NCBI RefSeq assembly: GCF_024699965.1
Contig: NZ_JAJOMZ010000004.1
Span: 2,044,001-2,108,000 of the forward strand
DNA: 64,000 nucleotides
Source: Flavobacterium sp. J372
GTDB taxonomy: Bacteria > Bacteroidota > Bacteroidia > Flavobacteriales > Flavobacteriaceae
Direction of reading: 5' to 3'
Part shown: piece after piece, positions 18,438 to 27,155 of the stretch
Position numbering within the stretch: the first letter of the stretch is position 1
How the letters are laid out: the number at the start of each line of letters is the position of its first letter
Notes under the pieces: model-generated
The model's input: the letters and a program-made list of their open reading frames with translations, nothing else
The model's database searches: none
What the model was told of the DNA's origin: nothing
Program-made: the position numbers and the translations under genes

Positions 18438-19358
18438 ATGTCAAAAAAAATAAAAGCCTGGATAAGCGCGGCACGTTTAAGAACATTACCACTTTCGGTT
18501 TCAGGAATTCTCGTGGGGAGTTTCTATGCTTTTGCACAAGGTTACAATAATTGGACAATACTTTGTTTGTCTTTGCTGACAACCCTCGGACTGCAGGTTC
18601 TGTCAAACTTCGCCAATGATTACGGTGATGGCGTGAAAGGTACTGATAATGAAAACCGGATAGGCCCGCAGCGCGCGTTGCAGAGCGGCGCCATTACGCC
18701 TTCAGAAATGAAGCGCGGCATTATTATCACTTCTGTATTAACGCTGGCATCTGCTGTTATGCTGATATATGTTTCGTTCGGCAGTGAGAACTTTGGCTAC
18801 TCACTGTTCTTTTTCTTCTTAGGGTTAGCAGCAATTGCAGCAGCAATCAAGTATACCGTAGGGGCATCAGCATACGGCTATCGCGGGCTTGGTGATGTTT
18901 TTGTGTTTATTTTCTTCGGATTAATAAGTGTATTAGGATGCTATTTCCTATATGCCAAGACTATAGATGTACTTTTGTTTCTTCCGGCTGTGTCTATTGG
19001 GTTGCTAAGTGTCGCTGTGCTTAATCTCAATAACATGCGAGATATAGTAAGTGATGCCATGTCGGGTAAAAATACGCTCGTGGTACAGATGGGCGCAGCT
19101 AAAGCGAAGATATATCATTTCGTTATCATCCTGACAGCCTTGATTTTGACGGTGATATTCGCTATCTTGTATAAGTTTGAATTGAAGCAATATCTGTTTA
19201 TTATAGCTTATATCCCGTTATTATTGCACCTGATGGTTGTTGCCAAAAACAGAGAGCCCCGAGACCTTGATCCTGAACTGAAGAAGGTAGCGCTGAGTAC
19301 TTTCTTCTTATCAATACTACTTTGCGTATGTTTGATGATGTGGCAGGCTAAAGGATAG
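18438..19358 (+). CDS. menA: 1,4-dihydroxy-2-naphthoate polyprenyltransferase
   Basis: This UbiA-family membrane enzyme attaches the isoprenoid side chain to 1,4-dihydroxy-2-naphthoate and yields demethylmenaquinone. The 306-residue protein has eight to nine predicted membrane helices. It carries the first Asp-rich prenyl diphosphate motif NDYGDGVKGTDNENR, followed by GPQRALQSGAI. The second conserved loop is NNMRDIVSDAMSGKNTL. It is encoded in the same direction as menB upstream and menC downstream. Confidence 0.95.
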   Translation: MSKKIKAWISAARLRTLPLSVSGILVGSFYAFAQGYNNWTILCLSLLTTLGLQVLSNFANDYGDGVKGTDNENRIGPQRALQSGAITPSEMKRGIIITSVLTLASAVMLIYVSFGSENFGYSLFFFFLGLAAIAAAIKYTVGASAYGYRGLGDVFVFIFFGLISVLGCYFLYAKTIDVLLFLPAVSIGLLSVAVLNLNNMRDIVSDAMSGKNTLVVQMGAAKAKIYHFVIILTALILTVIFAILYKFELKQYLFIIAYIPLLLHLMVVAKNREPRDLDPELKKVALSTFFLSILLCVCLMMWQAKG

Positions 19359-19399
19359 AATGGGGATCAAATCAACGAATTAACAAATTAACTCAAAAT

Positions 19400-20077
19400 A
19401 TGAAAATCACAACTTACGGCCACGCCAGCCTTGGCATAGAAGTAGGAGGCAAGCACATTATTGTTGACCCTTACATTACCGCAAATGAAGCGGCATCAAA
19501 TATTGACATCATGCAGCTAAAAGCTGATTACATCCTGATTACCCATGCTCACGGCGACCATATTCTTGATGTTGAAGCTATCGCTAACAATACCGGTGCA
19601 ACAATTGTATCAAACGTTGAAATTACTAACTATTATGAAAAGAAAGGCTTTAAAGTACACCCAATGAATCATGGCGGCAGCTGGGATTTTGATTTTGGTA
19701 AAGTAAAATATGTAGTGGCGCACCATTCAAGCTCTTTTCCTGACGGCACATACGGCGGCAACCAGGGCGGTTTTGTAATTGAAGGTGAACATAAAAACAT
19801 TTATATAGCCGGAGATACCGCGGTGACATTTGACATGAAGCTGATACCAATGCGTACTCGTCTCGATCTCGCCATATTGCCAATCGGCAGCAATTTTACC
19901 ATGGATGTTGAGGATGCCATCATTGCGTCAGATTTTTTAGATTGCGATAAGATACTGGGTTATCATTATGATACTTTTGGGTACATCAAAATTAACCATG
20001 ACGAAGCTAAGAAGAAGTTTTTCGACAAGGGAAAAGACTTGATGCTTTTGGAAGTTGGGGAATCTATTGAACTTTAA
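19400..20077 (+). CDS. Metal-dependent hydrolase, UPF0173 (metallo-beta-lactamase fold)
   Basis: This 225-residue protein has the metallo-beta-lactamase fold of the YtkL/UPF0173 family. The metal-binding motif is H49-A-H51-G-D53-H54. Further conserved parts are VDPYITAN near the N terminus, AHHSSSF, and IAGDTAVTFDMKLI with the bridging Asp. The cellular substrate of this family is not established. It lies between menA and menC, but no link with menaquinone synthesis is known to me. Confidence 0.85.
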   Translation: MKITTYGHASLGIEVGGKHIIVDPYITANEAASNIDIMQLKADYILITHAHGDHILDVEAIANNTGATIVSNVEITNYYEKKGFKVHPMNHGGSWDFDFGKVKYVVAHHSSSFPDGTYGGNQGGFVIEGEHKNIYIAGDTAVTFDMKLIPMRTRLDLAILPIGSNFTMDVEDAIIASDFLDCDKILGYHYDTFGYIKINHDEAKKKFFDKGKDLMLLEVGESIEL

Positions 20078-20078
20078 T

Positions 20079-20105
20079 AATTACGAATTTCAAATTACGA
20101 ATTAC
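20079..20105 (+). repeat. Left inverted repeat flanking the four-helix-bundle gene
   Basis: This 27-base repeat begins AATTACGAATTTC. Its reverse complement matches 20454-20480 at 24 of 27 positions, with a three-base difference in the centre. It ends six bases before the gene's ATG. Confidence 0.7.
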
Positions 20106-20110
20106 GATTG

Positions 20111-20464
20111 ATGAAAAACGAGAATGTAGTACAACAAAAAAGCTATGCATTTGCAATTCGTATAATTAACGCATATAAATATCTTCACACAGAACAAAAG
20201 GAGTATGTGCTTTCAAAGCAGTTACTACGCTGCGGAACATCTATAGGAGCAAATATAGAAGAAGCTATTGGTGGCCAAAGTCAAAAAGATTTCTTTGCAA
20301 AATTAACAATCGCCTATAAGGAAGCACGCGAAACGCAATATTGGCTTCGGCTTCTTCGTGACACTCACTATCTTACAACTGAACAAAGCGATAGTCTGAT
20401 AACTGATGTAAACGAATTGCTCAGAATCATCGGAAGTATTCAGAAAACACTGCGTAATTCGTAA
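20111..20464 (+). CDS. Four-helix-bundle protein (23S rRNA intervening-sequence protein family)
   Basis: This 117-residue, mostly helical protein belongs to the four-helix-bundle family first found in 23S rRNA intervening sequences (also related to Avd proteins). Diagnostic segments are QLLRCGTSIGANIEEAIGG, SQKDFFAKLTIAYKEARETQYW and the C-terminal LLRIIGSIQKTLRNS. The biochemical function is not known. I use the ATG at 20111; a TTG one codon upstream is less likely. The gene is bracketed by 27-base inverted repeats, and the right repeat includes its stop codon. It interrupts the run from menA through the hydrolase to menC, which fits insertion as a small mobile cassette. Confidence 0.85.
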   Translation: MKNENVVQQKSYAFAIRIINAYKYLHTEQKEYVLSKQLLRCGTSIGANIEEAIGGQSQKDFFAKLTIAYKEARETQYWLRLLRDTHYLTTEQSDSLITDVNELLRIIGSIQKTLRNS

Positions 20465-20480
20465 TTCATAATTCGTAATT
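20454..20480 (+). repeat. Right inverted repeat flanking the four-helix-bundle gene
   Basis: This is the partner of the repeat at 20079-20105 in opposite orientation, 24 of 27 bases identical. It contains the stop codon of the enclosed gene and ends just before the menC ATG at 20484. Confidence 0.7.
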
Positions 20481-20483
20481 AAA

Positions 20484-21527
20484 ATGATAAGAGCGCGATA
20501 TACAAAGTATATTCTCAATTTCAAGCGTCCGAGCGGAACTTCCCGAGGCGTTATGACCCAAAAAGAAACTTTCTTTATCTTTCTCGATGAAAACGGGAAA
20601 CAAGGGATAGGGGAGTGCGGCCTGTTGCGGGGTCTCAGCTTCGATGACCGTCCGGATTATGAACAAAAACTGCAATGGGTGTGCGATAACATTCATTTAG
20701 GTGAAGCAGCTTTGTGGGAAGCACTAACAGAATTCCCTTCCATACAATTTGGAGTGGAGACAGCATTTCGTTCGCTTGCTTCAGAAGATAATTTTGAAGT
20801 ATTCCTTTCTGAATTTACAAAAGGGAAAGCTTCAATCCCAATAAATGGTTTGGTGTGGATGGGTGATGAGGGGTACATGAAACAGCAGATTGAAGAGAAA
20901 TTGGATCAGGGTTTCAACTGTATTAAATTGAAGATAGGAGCAATAGATTTTGAAAAAGAGATAGGGCTTTTACGATTCATCAGAAGCAATTTTTCAGCTG
21001 AAGAAATTGAAATCAGGGTTGATGCAAATGGTGCTTTTACTTCATACGAAGCTTTATATAAACTTAAAGAATTGTCTGAATATCATATACATAGTATTGA
21101 ACAGCCAATTAAAAATGGACAGCATGACAGCATGTCAGACTTGTGCAAACTAACTTCGTTGCCAATTGCATTGGACGAAGAGTTGATTGGAGTGCTTTCT
21201 TACAGCGATAAAGAAAATCTATTGCGTAAAATTCAGCCTCAGTACATCATTTTAAAGCCAAGTTTGGTGGGTGGATTTCGCGGTTGCGATGAGTGGATAG
21301 CCCTTGCCGAACAATACAACATCGGCTGGTGGATAACCTCTGCTTTGGAGAGCAACATCGGACTCAATGCCATTGCCCAATACACCTTTACAAAAAACAA
21401 CCCTATGCCGCAGGGCCTTGGCACAGGTTCGCTTTATACAAATAATTTTGATTCTCCTCTTGAAGTGAAAAACGGAATGCTTCATTATAATCCCAGATTG
21501 GAGTGGGATTTGAATAATATCGGGTAA
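20484..21527 (+). CDS. menC: o-Succinylbenzoate synthase
   Basis: This enolase-superfamily enzyme dehydrates SHCHC to o-succinylbenzoate in menaquinone synthesis. The 347-residue protein has the expected catalytic and metal residues: KLKIG (Lys base), RVDANGAF (Asp), SIEQPI (Glu), LDEELIG (Asp/Glu) and ILKPSLVGG (second Lys). The SALESNIGLNAIAQ motif near the C terminus is typical. A related dipeptide epimerase is an alternative by fold, but the nearby menD, menB and menA support MenC. The upstream inverted repeat may have separated it from its earlier promoter. Confidence 0.88.
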   Translation: MIRARYTKYILNFKRPSGTSRGVMTQKETFFIFLDENGKQGIGECGLLRGLSFDDRPDYEQKLQWVCDNIHLGEAALWEALTEFPSIQFGVETAFRSLASEDNFEVFLSEFTKGKASIPINGLVWMGDEGYMKQQIEEKLDQGFNCIKLKIGAIDFEKEIGLLRFIRSNFSAEEIEIRVDANGAFTSYEALYKLKELSEYHIHSIEQPIKNGQHDSMSDLCKLTSLPIALDEELIGVLSYSDKENLLRKIQPQYIILKPSLVGGFRGCDEWIALAEQYNIGWWITSALESNIGLNAIAQYTFTKNNPMPQGLGTGSLYTNNFDSPLEVKNGMLHYNPRLEWDLNNIG

Positions 21528-21532
21528 TGATG

Positions 21533-22000
21533 TTATCTCCCTCGCAATTCAGCTACACGTTCTTTAACGCCTGAAAATCGCTGTAATTCTGATGTCTGTA
21601 AATTGTCTGCTGTTTCCTGAAACCATGCAGGGTGGTTATCACGCTTACCGGTTTGTAGATTTACGTAGGTGAAAGTTGTCCACAGTACTGCTTTCAATTG
21701 TTGGCAGCTTTCATCAAACATTATCATCTCGACCAATAGCGAGCCTTCTGTAGCTTTAATAAGCGCTGATTGTATACATACATCTTCGTCATATAAAGCA
21801 GGTCGCAAATACACGATTTCGTGATGGCTCACCATCCATGAGAGGCCTTTCGCATACATATCGGCCATGCTGATGTTGTGAAATTGTTTCAGGTGGTCTT
21901 CGCGCGCATTGAGCATATAGTTTATATACGCTGCATTATTAAGATGCTTAAAAGGGTCGCAGTCGTTGAAGCGAATCTTGTAATAGGTTTTTAATTCCAT
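21533..22000 (-). CDS. Acyl-CoA thioesterase, 4HBT hotdog family
   Basis: This is a hotdog-fold thioesterase of about 155 residues. The N-terminal KIRFNDCDPFKHLNNAAYINYM motif region carries the conserved Asp and the HLNN turn of the 4-hydroxybenzoyl-CoA thioesterase type. I place the start at 22000 (MELKTYYK), since the upstream in-frame Met at 22021 adds seven unconserved residues. The substrate is unknown; in some organisms such enzymes hydrolyse DHNA-CoA, and the convergent menC ends six bases away, so a menaquinone role is conceivable but unproven. Confidence 0.78.
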   Translation of the reverse strand: MELKTYYKIRFNDCDPFKHLNNAAYINYMLNAREDHLKQFHNISMADMYAKGLSWMVSHHEIVYLRPALYDEDVCIQSALIKATEGSLLVEMIMFDESCQQLKAVLWTTFTYVNLQTGKRDNHPAWFQETADNLQTSELQRFSGVKERVAELRGR

Positions 22001-22065
22001 TGTGATTGATTTGATATTCAAAGGTCTTACAGCAGGCAGCCATTTCCTTTGACAATTATCAAAAA

Positions 22066-22641
22066 TTACCCACGGGCGCGTATACGGCTCAGGGTCTCCT
22101 GTGTAATGCCAAGATAGGAGGATATCATTCCCAATGGTACACGCTGCAGTAGTGATGGATTTGCAGCAATGAAGTTGGCATAGCGTTCCTGTGCCGCGGT
22201 AAATTGCAAATCTGTAAGGCGTTGCTGCATCTCTGCCAGTTCAAGTGTAATCAAATGGCGGCCCAAACGCTCTATGTCATGATGTTCATCATACAGCTCT
22301 TCGAGTTTTGTATAAGGTAGAGACCAGATTACAGATGGCTCAAGCAGCTCAGTCTGCCTGTTATCGGGCTTTCGGGTAAGCCAGGTATTTATTGAGCAGG
22401 TAAACTCGTTTTCAGCATTAAAATCATCAATAACTTCACGGCCGTCTTTCATATAAAATATCCGGGAAAGCCCCCGCTCGATATAGTATACATGGGTGCA
22501 TATGCTTCCTGCAGGCACCAGTACATGCCCTTTAGGCAGCTCTTCTTTTTTCATATACGACAGCAGCTTTGCCCGGCTTTGTGGGCTGAGCTTTACAAAA
22601 GGTGAGAGCCTTTCAAAAAGGTTGGTGCTTGCTGTCATCAT
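22066..22641 (-). CDS. Crp/Fnr-family transcriptional regulator
   Basis: This 191-residue regulator has an N-terminal cyclic nucleotide-binding-like beta barrel (KGHVLVPAGSICTHVYYIERG) and a C-terminal helix-turn-helix (PLGMISSYLGITQETLSRIRARG). No FNR-type cysteines are visible, so it is unlikely to carry an iron-sulfur cluster. The effector and targets are not evident. It is transcribed on the minus strand after a terminator that ends the upstream endonuclease gene. Confidence 0.87.
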   Translation of the reverse strand: MMTASTNLFERLSPFVKLSPQSRAKLLSYMKKEELPKGHVLVPAGSICTHVYYIERGLSRIFYMKDGREVIDDFNAENEFTCSINTWLTRKPDNRQTELLEPSVIWSLPYTKLEELYDEHHDIERLGRHLITLELAEMQQRLTDLQFTAAQERYANFIAANPSLLQRVPLGMISSYLGITQETLSRIRARG

Positions 22642-22654
22642 AAATCAAATATAA

Positions 22655-22680
22655 ATAAAAAACCTCCTGATGAGGAGGCT
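22655..22680 (-). terminator. Terminator after the endonuclease I gene
   Basis: CCTCCT (22663-22668) pairs with AGGAGG (22673-22678) across a four-base loop. On the minus strand the stem is followed by a T run (A run at 22655-22662 on plus). Confidence 0.75.
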
Positions 22681-22686
22681 TATATA

Positions 22687-23769
22687 CTAGTTCACAATGA
22701 TTTTTTTAGTGACGCTTCCGCCGGTGCCTTCCAGTTTGAGGAAGTAGAAGCCCTGAGGCAAATCTTGTAAAACATATTTATTGTCGCTAAACTGCGGGGC
22801 GTCAATATTCTTAACCACTTGCCCGTTGATATTTATCAGCTGAAGGTTATCAATTACTGTTTCACTGTACACATTTATCATGTTTCCCGTAGCCGGGTTA
22901 GGGTAGATGCTTATATTGGCTGCAGCTTCAAAATCTGATGTTCCTGCCGGTGTGCCCCATATTGCCTGTACATATTCAGGATGGTCTATATATGGGTTAC
23001 GGTTGCCCTGGAAAGCATAGACTGCATTGTTACGGGTAATTTCACGCGGGCTTACCGGGTCTTGGGCATGCCAGGTTAAAAGTACATTCTTAAACCAGTT
23101 TGAAAAACACTGTGTTTTAGTGCCGTTCAGCATTTCGTGGCTATAATTCTGCATTTTGTCTTCATACCTTGTAGCAAAGTATAGCAGCGCTCGTGCTACA
23201 TCACCTTTAAACTCATCTATCGGTTCAAACACAATCCCTGAATATCCTGCTGAATAACCCGAATTAAGGTTATTGCCACGCTTAGAGCCGTTAGTTGACG
23301 TCCACGTAGCATTGCCTACTTTACCAAATGCGTAATTGCTGCGCTGGCCATTAACTTTACCATCAGTTGGGAAAAGGTGGTGGGCATCATTTCGCATAGG
23401 GCTGGCTTCATTAAATACACTTTGGGGCATTATGTGCTCACGGTTAAAGCAGTCGCCTTCAGAACTATAATTACCACACCTGTCGCCTGCTGAAGTTGCA
23501 GAATAACTGTATGAGTCAGGCCCGTTTGGTTTTTCAGAATAGATGTCTAGTATTGTCCCGTCATTTTCATAGAAATAATCACGGTCACTGGTTTTATAGC
23601 ATTCATACAGCGCATCATATCCCTGGTCATTATGCCCTTTAATTATATTATACAGCTGCGTTTTTAGAGCATAGCCTGTGCCGGTGGCATTATTATAATA
23701 TCCCGCCGGAATTTGTGCAAAGGCAAATCCTGATGAAAGGATTGCCCCAAAAAATAAAAATCTTTTCAT
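22687..23769 (-). CDS. Secreted endonuclease I family nuclease with type IX tail
   Basis: This 360-residue exported nuclease belongs to the endonuclease I/Bsn family (PF04231 type). Residues 1-18 (MKRFLFFGAILSSGFAFA) form a signal peptide. The catalytic His-metal motif is REHIMPQSVF, and GKVNGQRSNYAFG plus RALLYFATRY complete the fold. The last ~75 residues (ISIYPNPATGN...GFYFLKLEG) are a Por secretion tail, so the enzyme should be released or surface bound. It probably degrades extracellular DNA or RNA for nutrients. A close paralogue lies directly upstream. Confidence 0.9.
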   Translation of the reverse strand: MKRFLFFGAILSSGFAFAQIPAGYYNNATGTGYALKTQLYNIIKGHNDQGYDALYECYKTSDRDYFYENDGTILDIYSEKPNGPDSYSYSATSAGDRCGNYSSEGDCFNREHIMPQSVFNEASPMRNDAHHLFPTDGKVNGQRSNYAFGKVGNATWTSTNGSKRGNNLNSGYSAGYSGIVFEPIDEFKGDVARALLYFATRYEDKMQNYSHEMLNGTKTQCFSNWFKNVLLTWHAQDPVSPREITRNNAVYAFQGNRNPYIDHPEYVQAIWGTPAGTSDFEAAANISIYPNPATGNMINVYSETVIDNLQLININGQVVKNIDAPQFSDNKYVLQDLPQGFYFLKLEGTGGSVTKKIIVN

Positions 23770-23851
23770 TTACAAAAATGTTAGCCGGCAAATGTATATT
23801 TATTTTTTTGAGTTAATGATAAATTAACATTGGAAAGTTGTGTGAAAAAAT

Positions 23852-23876
23852 AAAAAAGCCCGGATAGTCCGGGCTT
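23852..23876 (-). terminator. Terminator between the two endonuclease genes
   Basis: A perfect nine-base stem AAGCCCGGA / TCCGGGCTT has a three-base loop and is followed on the minus strand by TTTTTT. It stops the gene at 23895-25058. Confidence 0.82.
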
Positions 23877-23894
23877 AAATATGTCTTAGCTGTG

Positions 23895-25058
23895 TCAATT
23901 CACTAGAACCTTTTTTACGGCCGACCCTTCAGCAGTATTAATTGTCAGGATATAAAAGCCTTGTGGCAGGTTAGACAGAGTAACTGAACCACTATCTGGA
24001 ACCGGATTTTGAATTGATGAAACAATTTGTCCGTTGATGTTTATAAGGCGTAATGAAGTAATCTCAACTTCTGATGAAATATTAACTGTGTTTGATGTGG
24101 CAGGATTTGGATAAACTGCAACTTTTGTACTGATGTCAAACGTATCAGTTCCGGCAGGAGTGCCCCATATTGACTGTACATATTCAGGATGGTCTATAAA
24201 CGGGTTTCGGTTTCCCTGAAAGTTGTAAATAGCATTGTTAAATGCAACCTCTTTAGGGCTCACAGGATCATTTGCATGCCAGGTAAGCATAATATTAAGG
24301 AATGTTGTGCTGAAAACTTTATTGGTTGAACCATCAAACATTGCTTTTACTTCAAGGGTATTGGCAGCAGCGCTGTAAAAATCGTCCATATCATCCTGGT
24401 ATCGTGTGGCGAAATAAAAGAATGTTCGGGCAATATCACCTTTAAATTCATCTATAGGCTCAAAAACTTTTCCTGAAAAACCTGAAGAATATCCGGAATT
24501 AAGGTTATTTCCTATTTTAGAATTATTAAGGGTTTTGCAGGGTGTATTGGTGGCGCCGGCATTACAGCCGTTTGTTACTGTGCCTGATACCACACCAAAA
24601 GGCAGGTTATCACGCCAGCCATTAACTTTACCGTCACTCGGTACAACATGGTGAGCATCGCTATACATAGGCATCGCCCCGTTGCCAAAATAAGCCTGAG
24701 GTATTAGGTGTTCTTTATTATAGCATTGTCCTTCGGTGGTATAATTGCCGCATTGCTGGCTTGTACTGGTATAGTTATATGGGTCAATGCCTGTTGGGTT
24801 TTCCGAATATATGTCAAGCAACGAGCCGTCATTCTCATAAAAATTATCCCGCAGAGAAGTGCTGTAAAGGTTCCATAACCCTGTCGTATACGATTGGGGA
24901 TTATGCCCATTGGTAATAATTGTTCTTAGCTGATTTTTAAGCGTGTATCCTGTTCCGGTCGCGCTGTTGTAATATCCCGTTGGGATGGCTTCCGTAGTAA
25001 ATTGCGCGAGCGCAGCTACCGAGAACATCAGCATCAAAAGCGTAGTTTTTAATTTCAT
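23895..25058 (-). CDS. Secreted endonuclease I family nuclease with type IX tail (paralogue)
   Basis: This is a 387-residue paralogue of the neighbouring nuclease with the same plan: a signal peptide (MKLKTTLLMLMFSVAALAQ), the endonuclease I domain with KEHLIPQAYFGNGAMP and DGKVNGWRDNLPFG, and a C-terminal Por tail (VAVYPNPATSN...GFYILTINT). It carries an insertion with the segment NGCNAGATNTPCKTLNN that the other copy lacks. The ATG overlaps the end of the RsmB-type gene by four bases, so the two may share a transcript although their roles differ. The copies probably arose by tandem duplication. Confidence 0.9.
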   Translation of the reverse strand: MKLKTTLLMLMFSVAALAQFTTEAIPTGYYNSATGTGYTLKNQLRTIITNGHNPQSYTTGLWNLYSTSLRDNFYENDGSLLDIYSENPTGIDPYNYTSTSQQCGNYTTEGQCYNKEHLIPQAYFGNGAMPMYSDAHHVVPSDGKVNGWRDNLPFGVVSGTVTNGCNAGATNTPCKTLNNSKIGNNLNSGYSSGFSGKVFEPIDEFKGDIARTFFYFATRYQDDMDDFYSAAANTLEVKAMFDGSTNKVFSTTFLNIMLTWHANDPVSPKEVAFNNAIYNFQGNRNPFIDHPEYVQSIWGTPAGTDTFDISTKVAVYPNPATSNTVNISSEVEITSLRLININGQIVSSIQNPVPDSGSVTLSNLPQGFYILTINTAEGSAVKKVLVN

Positions 25059-26275
25059 AGCTTATTTTTTCTCTCAAGCAAAGCCATATAAAATCCGTCA
25101 AAACCTGATTCTGAGGCTAAAACTTTATTTTCTTTTACAAAGGTAAATTCTTTACCGATATCTGTTGTTAAGAAACGCTTAACTTGCTCCTGATTTTCAG
25201 AAGGTAACACTGAACAGGTTGCATATACCAGCTTACCGCCCGGCTTTACTATCTTTGAATAACTTTCCAATACTTCAGCCTGCACCTTGCGTATATTATC
25301 TACAAATTCCGGCTGCAGTTTCCACTTGCTGTCAGGATTGCGTTTTAATACGCCCAATCCGCTGCACGGAGCATCAATAAGCACCCGGTCGGCTTTTTCG
25401 TGTAGCTTCTTTATTACTTTGGTACTGTCAATAATACGGTATTCAATATTAAATGCACCATCGCGCTTTGCCCTTAGCTTCAACTGCTTTAGCTTGCTTT
25501 CATAAAGGTCCATAGCAATTAACTGTCCCTTATTATTCATTAGCGATGCCATATGCAATGTTTTACCGCCGGCCCCGGCACAGGTATCCACCACGCGCAT
25601 GCCCGGTTCAACCTCAAGAAAACGCGCTACCATTTGTGATGATGCATCCTGCACCTCAAACAACCCTTCTTTAAAAGCATCCGTAAGGAAAACATTCGCC
25701 CTTTCTTTAAGAATCAGCGCATCTGGGTATTCTTTAGGCAATTCAGTTTCAATGTTTTGGTCCATCAGGATAGCCCTAAGCTTCTCGCGAGTAGTTTTTA
25801 GTGTATTTACGCGAAGTATCACTTTTGCCTGCTCATTTTGCGCCGCAAGTTCTTTTTCCCATTTTTTCTCACCGAGTTCTTTTACGCCAAGCTCATCCAT
25901 CCAGTCAGGCACCGACTCACGGTATTTCCTTATTTTTGAAAGCTCGTCAAACCTGCCTTTTATTTTGCGAACAGGCGTACTTTCAAAATATTTCCAGTCA
26001 GGCAGGGTAATACCGCGAAGCACAGCCCATACCGCAAAAATGCGCCATAGGTTGTCACGGTCATAAGGCTCTTTTACCTCGGCAATCTCGGCATACAGCC
26101 TTTTCCAGCGTACTATTTCATATATTGTTTCGGCAACAAACTTACGGTCGGCGCTTCCCCATCGTTTATCTTTTTTTAATGCCCGCGCTACAACCTTATC
26201 GGCATACTCACCATCATTAAATATAAATCCTAGTGAATCTATAACCGTAAAAACTAAATTCCTGTGTAATCTCAT
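25055..26275 (-). CDS. rsmB: RsmB-type rRNA cytosine-C5 methyltransferase
   Basis: This SAM-dependent RNA m5C methyltransferase belongs to the NOL1/NOP2/Sun family. The SAM motif is DTCAGAGGKTLHMAS. The two catalytic cysteines are in IDAPCSGLGVLKRNPD and YATCSVLPSENQ. An N-terminal helical NusB-like region precedes it, as in RsmB, whose target is C967 of 16S rRNA. The start is set at 26275 (MRLHRNLV); an upstream Met at 26296 adds seven residues of no similarity. The exact rRNA target is inferred from family only. Confidence 0.83.
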   Translation of the reverse strand: MRLHRNLVFTVIDSLGFIFNDGEYADKVVARALKKDKRWGSADRKFVAETIYEIVRWKRLYAEIAEVKEPYDRDNLWRIFAVWAVLRGITLPDWKYFESTPVRKIKGRFDELSKIRKYRESVPDWMDELGVKELGEKKWEKELAAQNEQAKVILRVNTLKTTREKLRAILMDQNIETELPKEYPDALILKERANVFLTDAFKEGLFEVQDASSQMVARFLEVEPGMRVVDTCAGAGGKTLHMASLMNNKGQLIAMDLYESKLKQLKLRAKRDGAFNIEYRIIDSTKVIKKLHEKADRVLIDAPCSGLGVLKRNPDSKWKLQPEFVDNIRKVQAEVLESYSKIVKPGGKLVYATCSVLPSENQEQVKRFLTTDIGKEFTFVKENKVLASESGFDGFYMALLERKNKL

Positions 26276-26303
26276 TTTCAAAAATTGGAAATGCAAAGGT
26301 ATT

Positions 26304-26344
26304 GAAAAAATCTGCCCCGCAGATTGATAAATTGTGGGGCAGAT
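26304..26344 (-). terminator. Terminator of the aromatic catabolic operon
   Basis: A perfect nine-base stem ATCTGCCCC / GGGGCAGAT with a 17-base loop is followed on the minus strand by a T run. It lies 42 bases past the maleate isomerase-like gene and separates the operon from rsmB. Confidence 0.78.
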
Positions 26345-26385
26345 AGGTGAAGCGAAAATCGTATTAATACAATGTTAAATACTTG

Positions 26386-27138
26386 CTAGTACTTTCCACT
26401 GAGTAAAGTGCCGCCAATTGGCACTTTTGTATCAAGATTTAATTTTTTCAGCATTTCGTAAACGGTACACACCGCTGCAGATGTTACCGGTATGCCAATT
26501 TCTTTTTCTATTGCGTCAATCGCTTCTAATGAAGGCATTTGCACACAGGCAGACACAACCAAAGTGTCAACTCCGGTCAGGTCAAGGCGTTTGTAGATAT
26601 CAAGAAGGTTCATTGGGTTTTGTGCCGCAACTTCAAGATTATCAGGTATTTCAAGCGCTATGTAGTCCATAACTTCAAATCCCTGATGCCTTATGTAGTC
26701 CACAACCAATTCTGTTAGTGGCTTCATGTACGGAGTTATAACCGCTATCTTCTTCGCACCCAATACTTTTAGTCCGTTAATTAAAGCCCCGGCACTCGTA
26801 ACGATAGGAGTCGGCGAGTCATTTTTAACCGTTTCTTCATAGATATTTGCCTCACTTACACAATGATAGCCCCGGCCCATGCTCATAATTGCTACAAGGC
26901 AGGCATAACCCATTACATCTACCTTGGCATCGCTTAGTTCCATAGCGCATTTCAGGCTTTGGGCATCCATGGCTTCCAGTTCTTCTTTGGTTACCTTTTT
27001 CATTCTCATCCGGCTGGAATGGAATGTAAATCGTTCAGCGGCAATGGTTTCCCTCGAGCGGAACATCGCCGGAATCTCAGTTTCCATTGTAATATTCGAG
27101 CTTGGCACAATCTGGCCAATCCTATATGTCGTCTTCAT
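26386..27138 (-). CDS. Maleate isomerase-like protein (Asp/Glu racemase superfamily)
   Basis: This 250-residue member of the Asp/Glu racemase fold resembles maleate cis-trans isomerases and arylmalonate decarboxylases. Two cysteines sit at the expected catalytic places, in MGYACLVAIMSMG and VVSACVQMPS. As the last gene of the operon, it would convert maleate to fumarate, the final step of gentisate breakdown when maleylpyruvate is hydrolysed directly instead of isomerised. That role is inferred from context. The gap to the hydrolase gene upstream is 17 bases. Confidence 0.78.
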   Translation of the reverse strand: MKTTYRIGQIVPSSNITMETEIPAMFRSRETIAAERFTFHSSRMRMKKVTKEELEAMDAQSLKCAMELSDAKVDVMGYACLVAIMSMGRGYHCVSEANIYEETVKNDSPTPIVTSAGALINGLKVLGAKKIAVITPYMKPLTELVVDYIRHQGFEVMDYIALEIPDNLEVAAQNPMNLLDIYKRLDLTGVDTLVVSACVQMPSLEAIDAIEKEIGIPVTSAAVCTVYEMLKKLNLDTKVPIGGTLLSGKY

Positions 27139-27155
27139 TTATAATTTGATGCTTG

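Noticed and set aside
26386..27138. Amino acid racemase
   Set aside because: The fold is shared, but sequence pattern and its place at the end of a gentisate-type operon fit a maleate isomerase better; some doubt remains.
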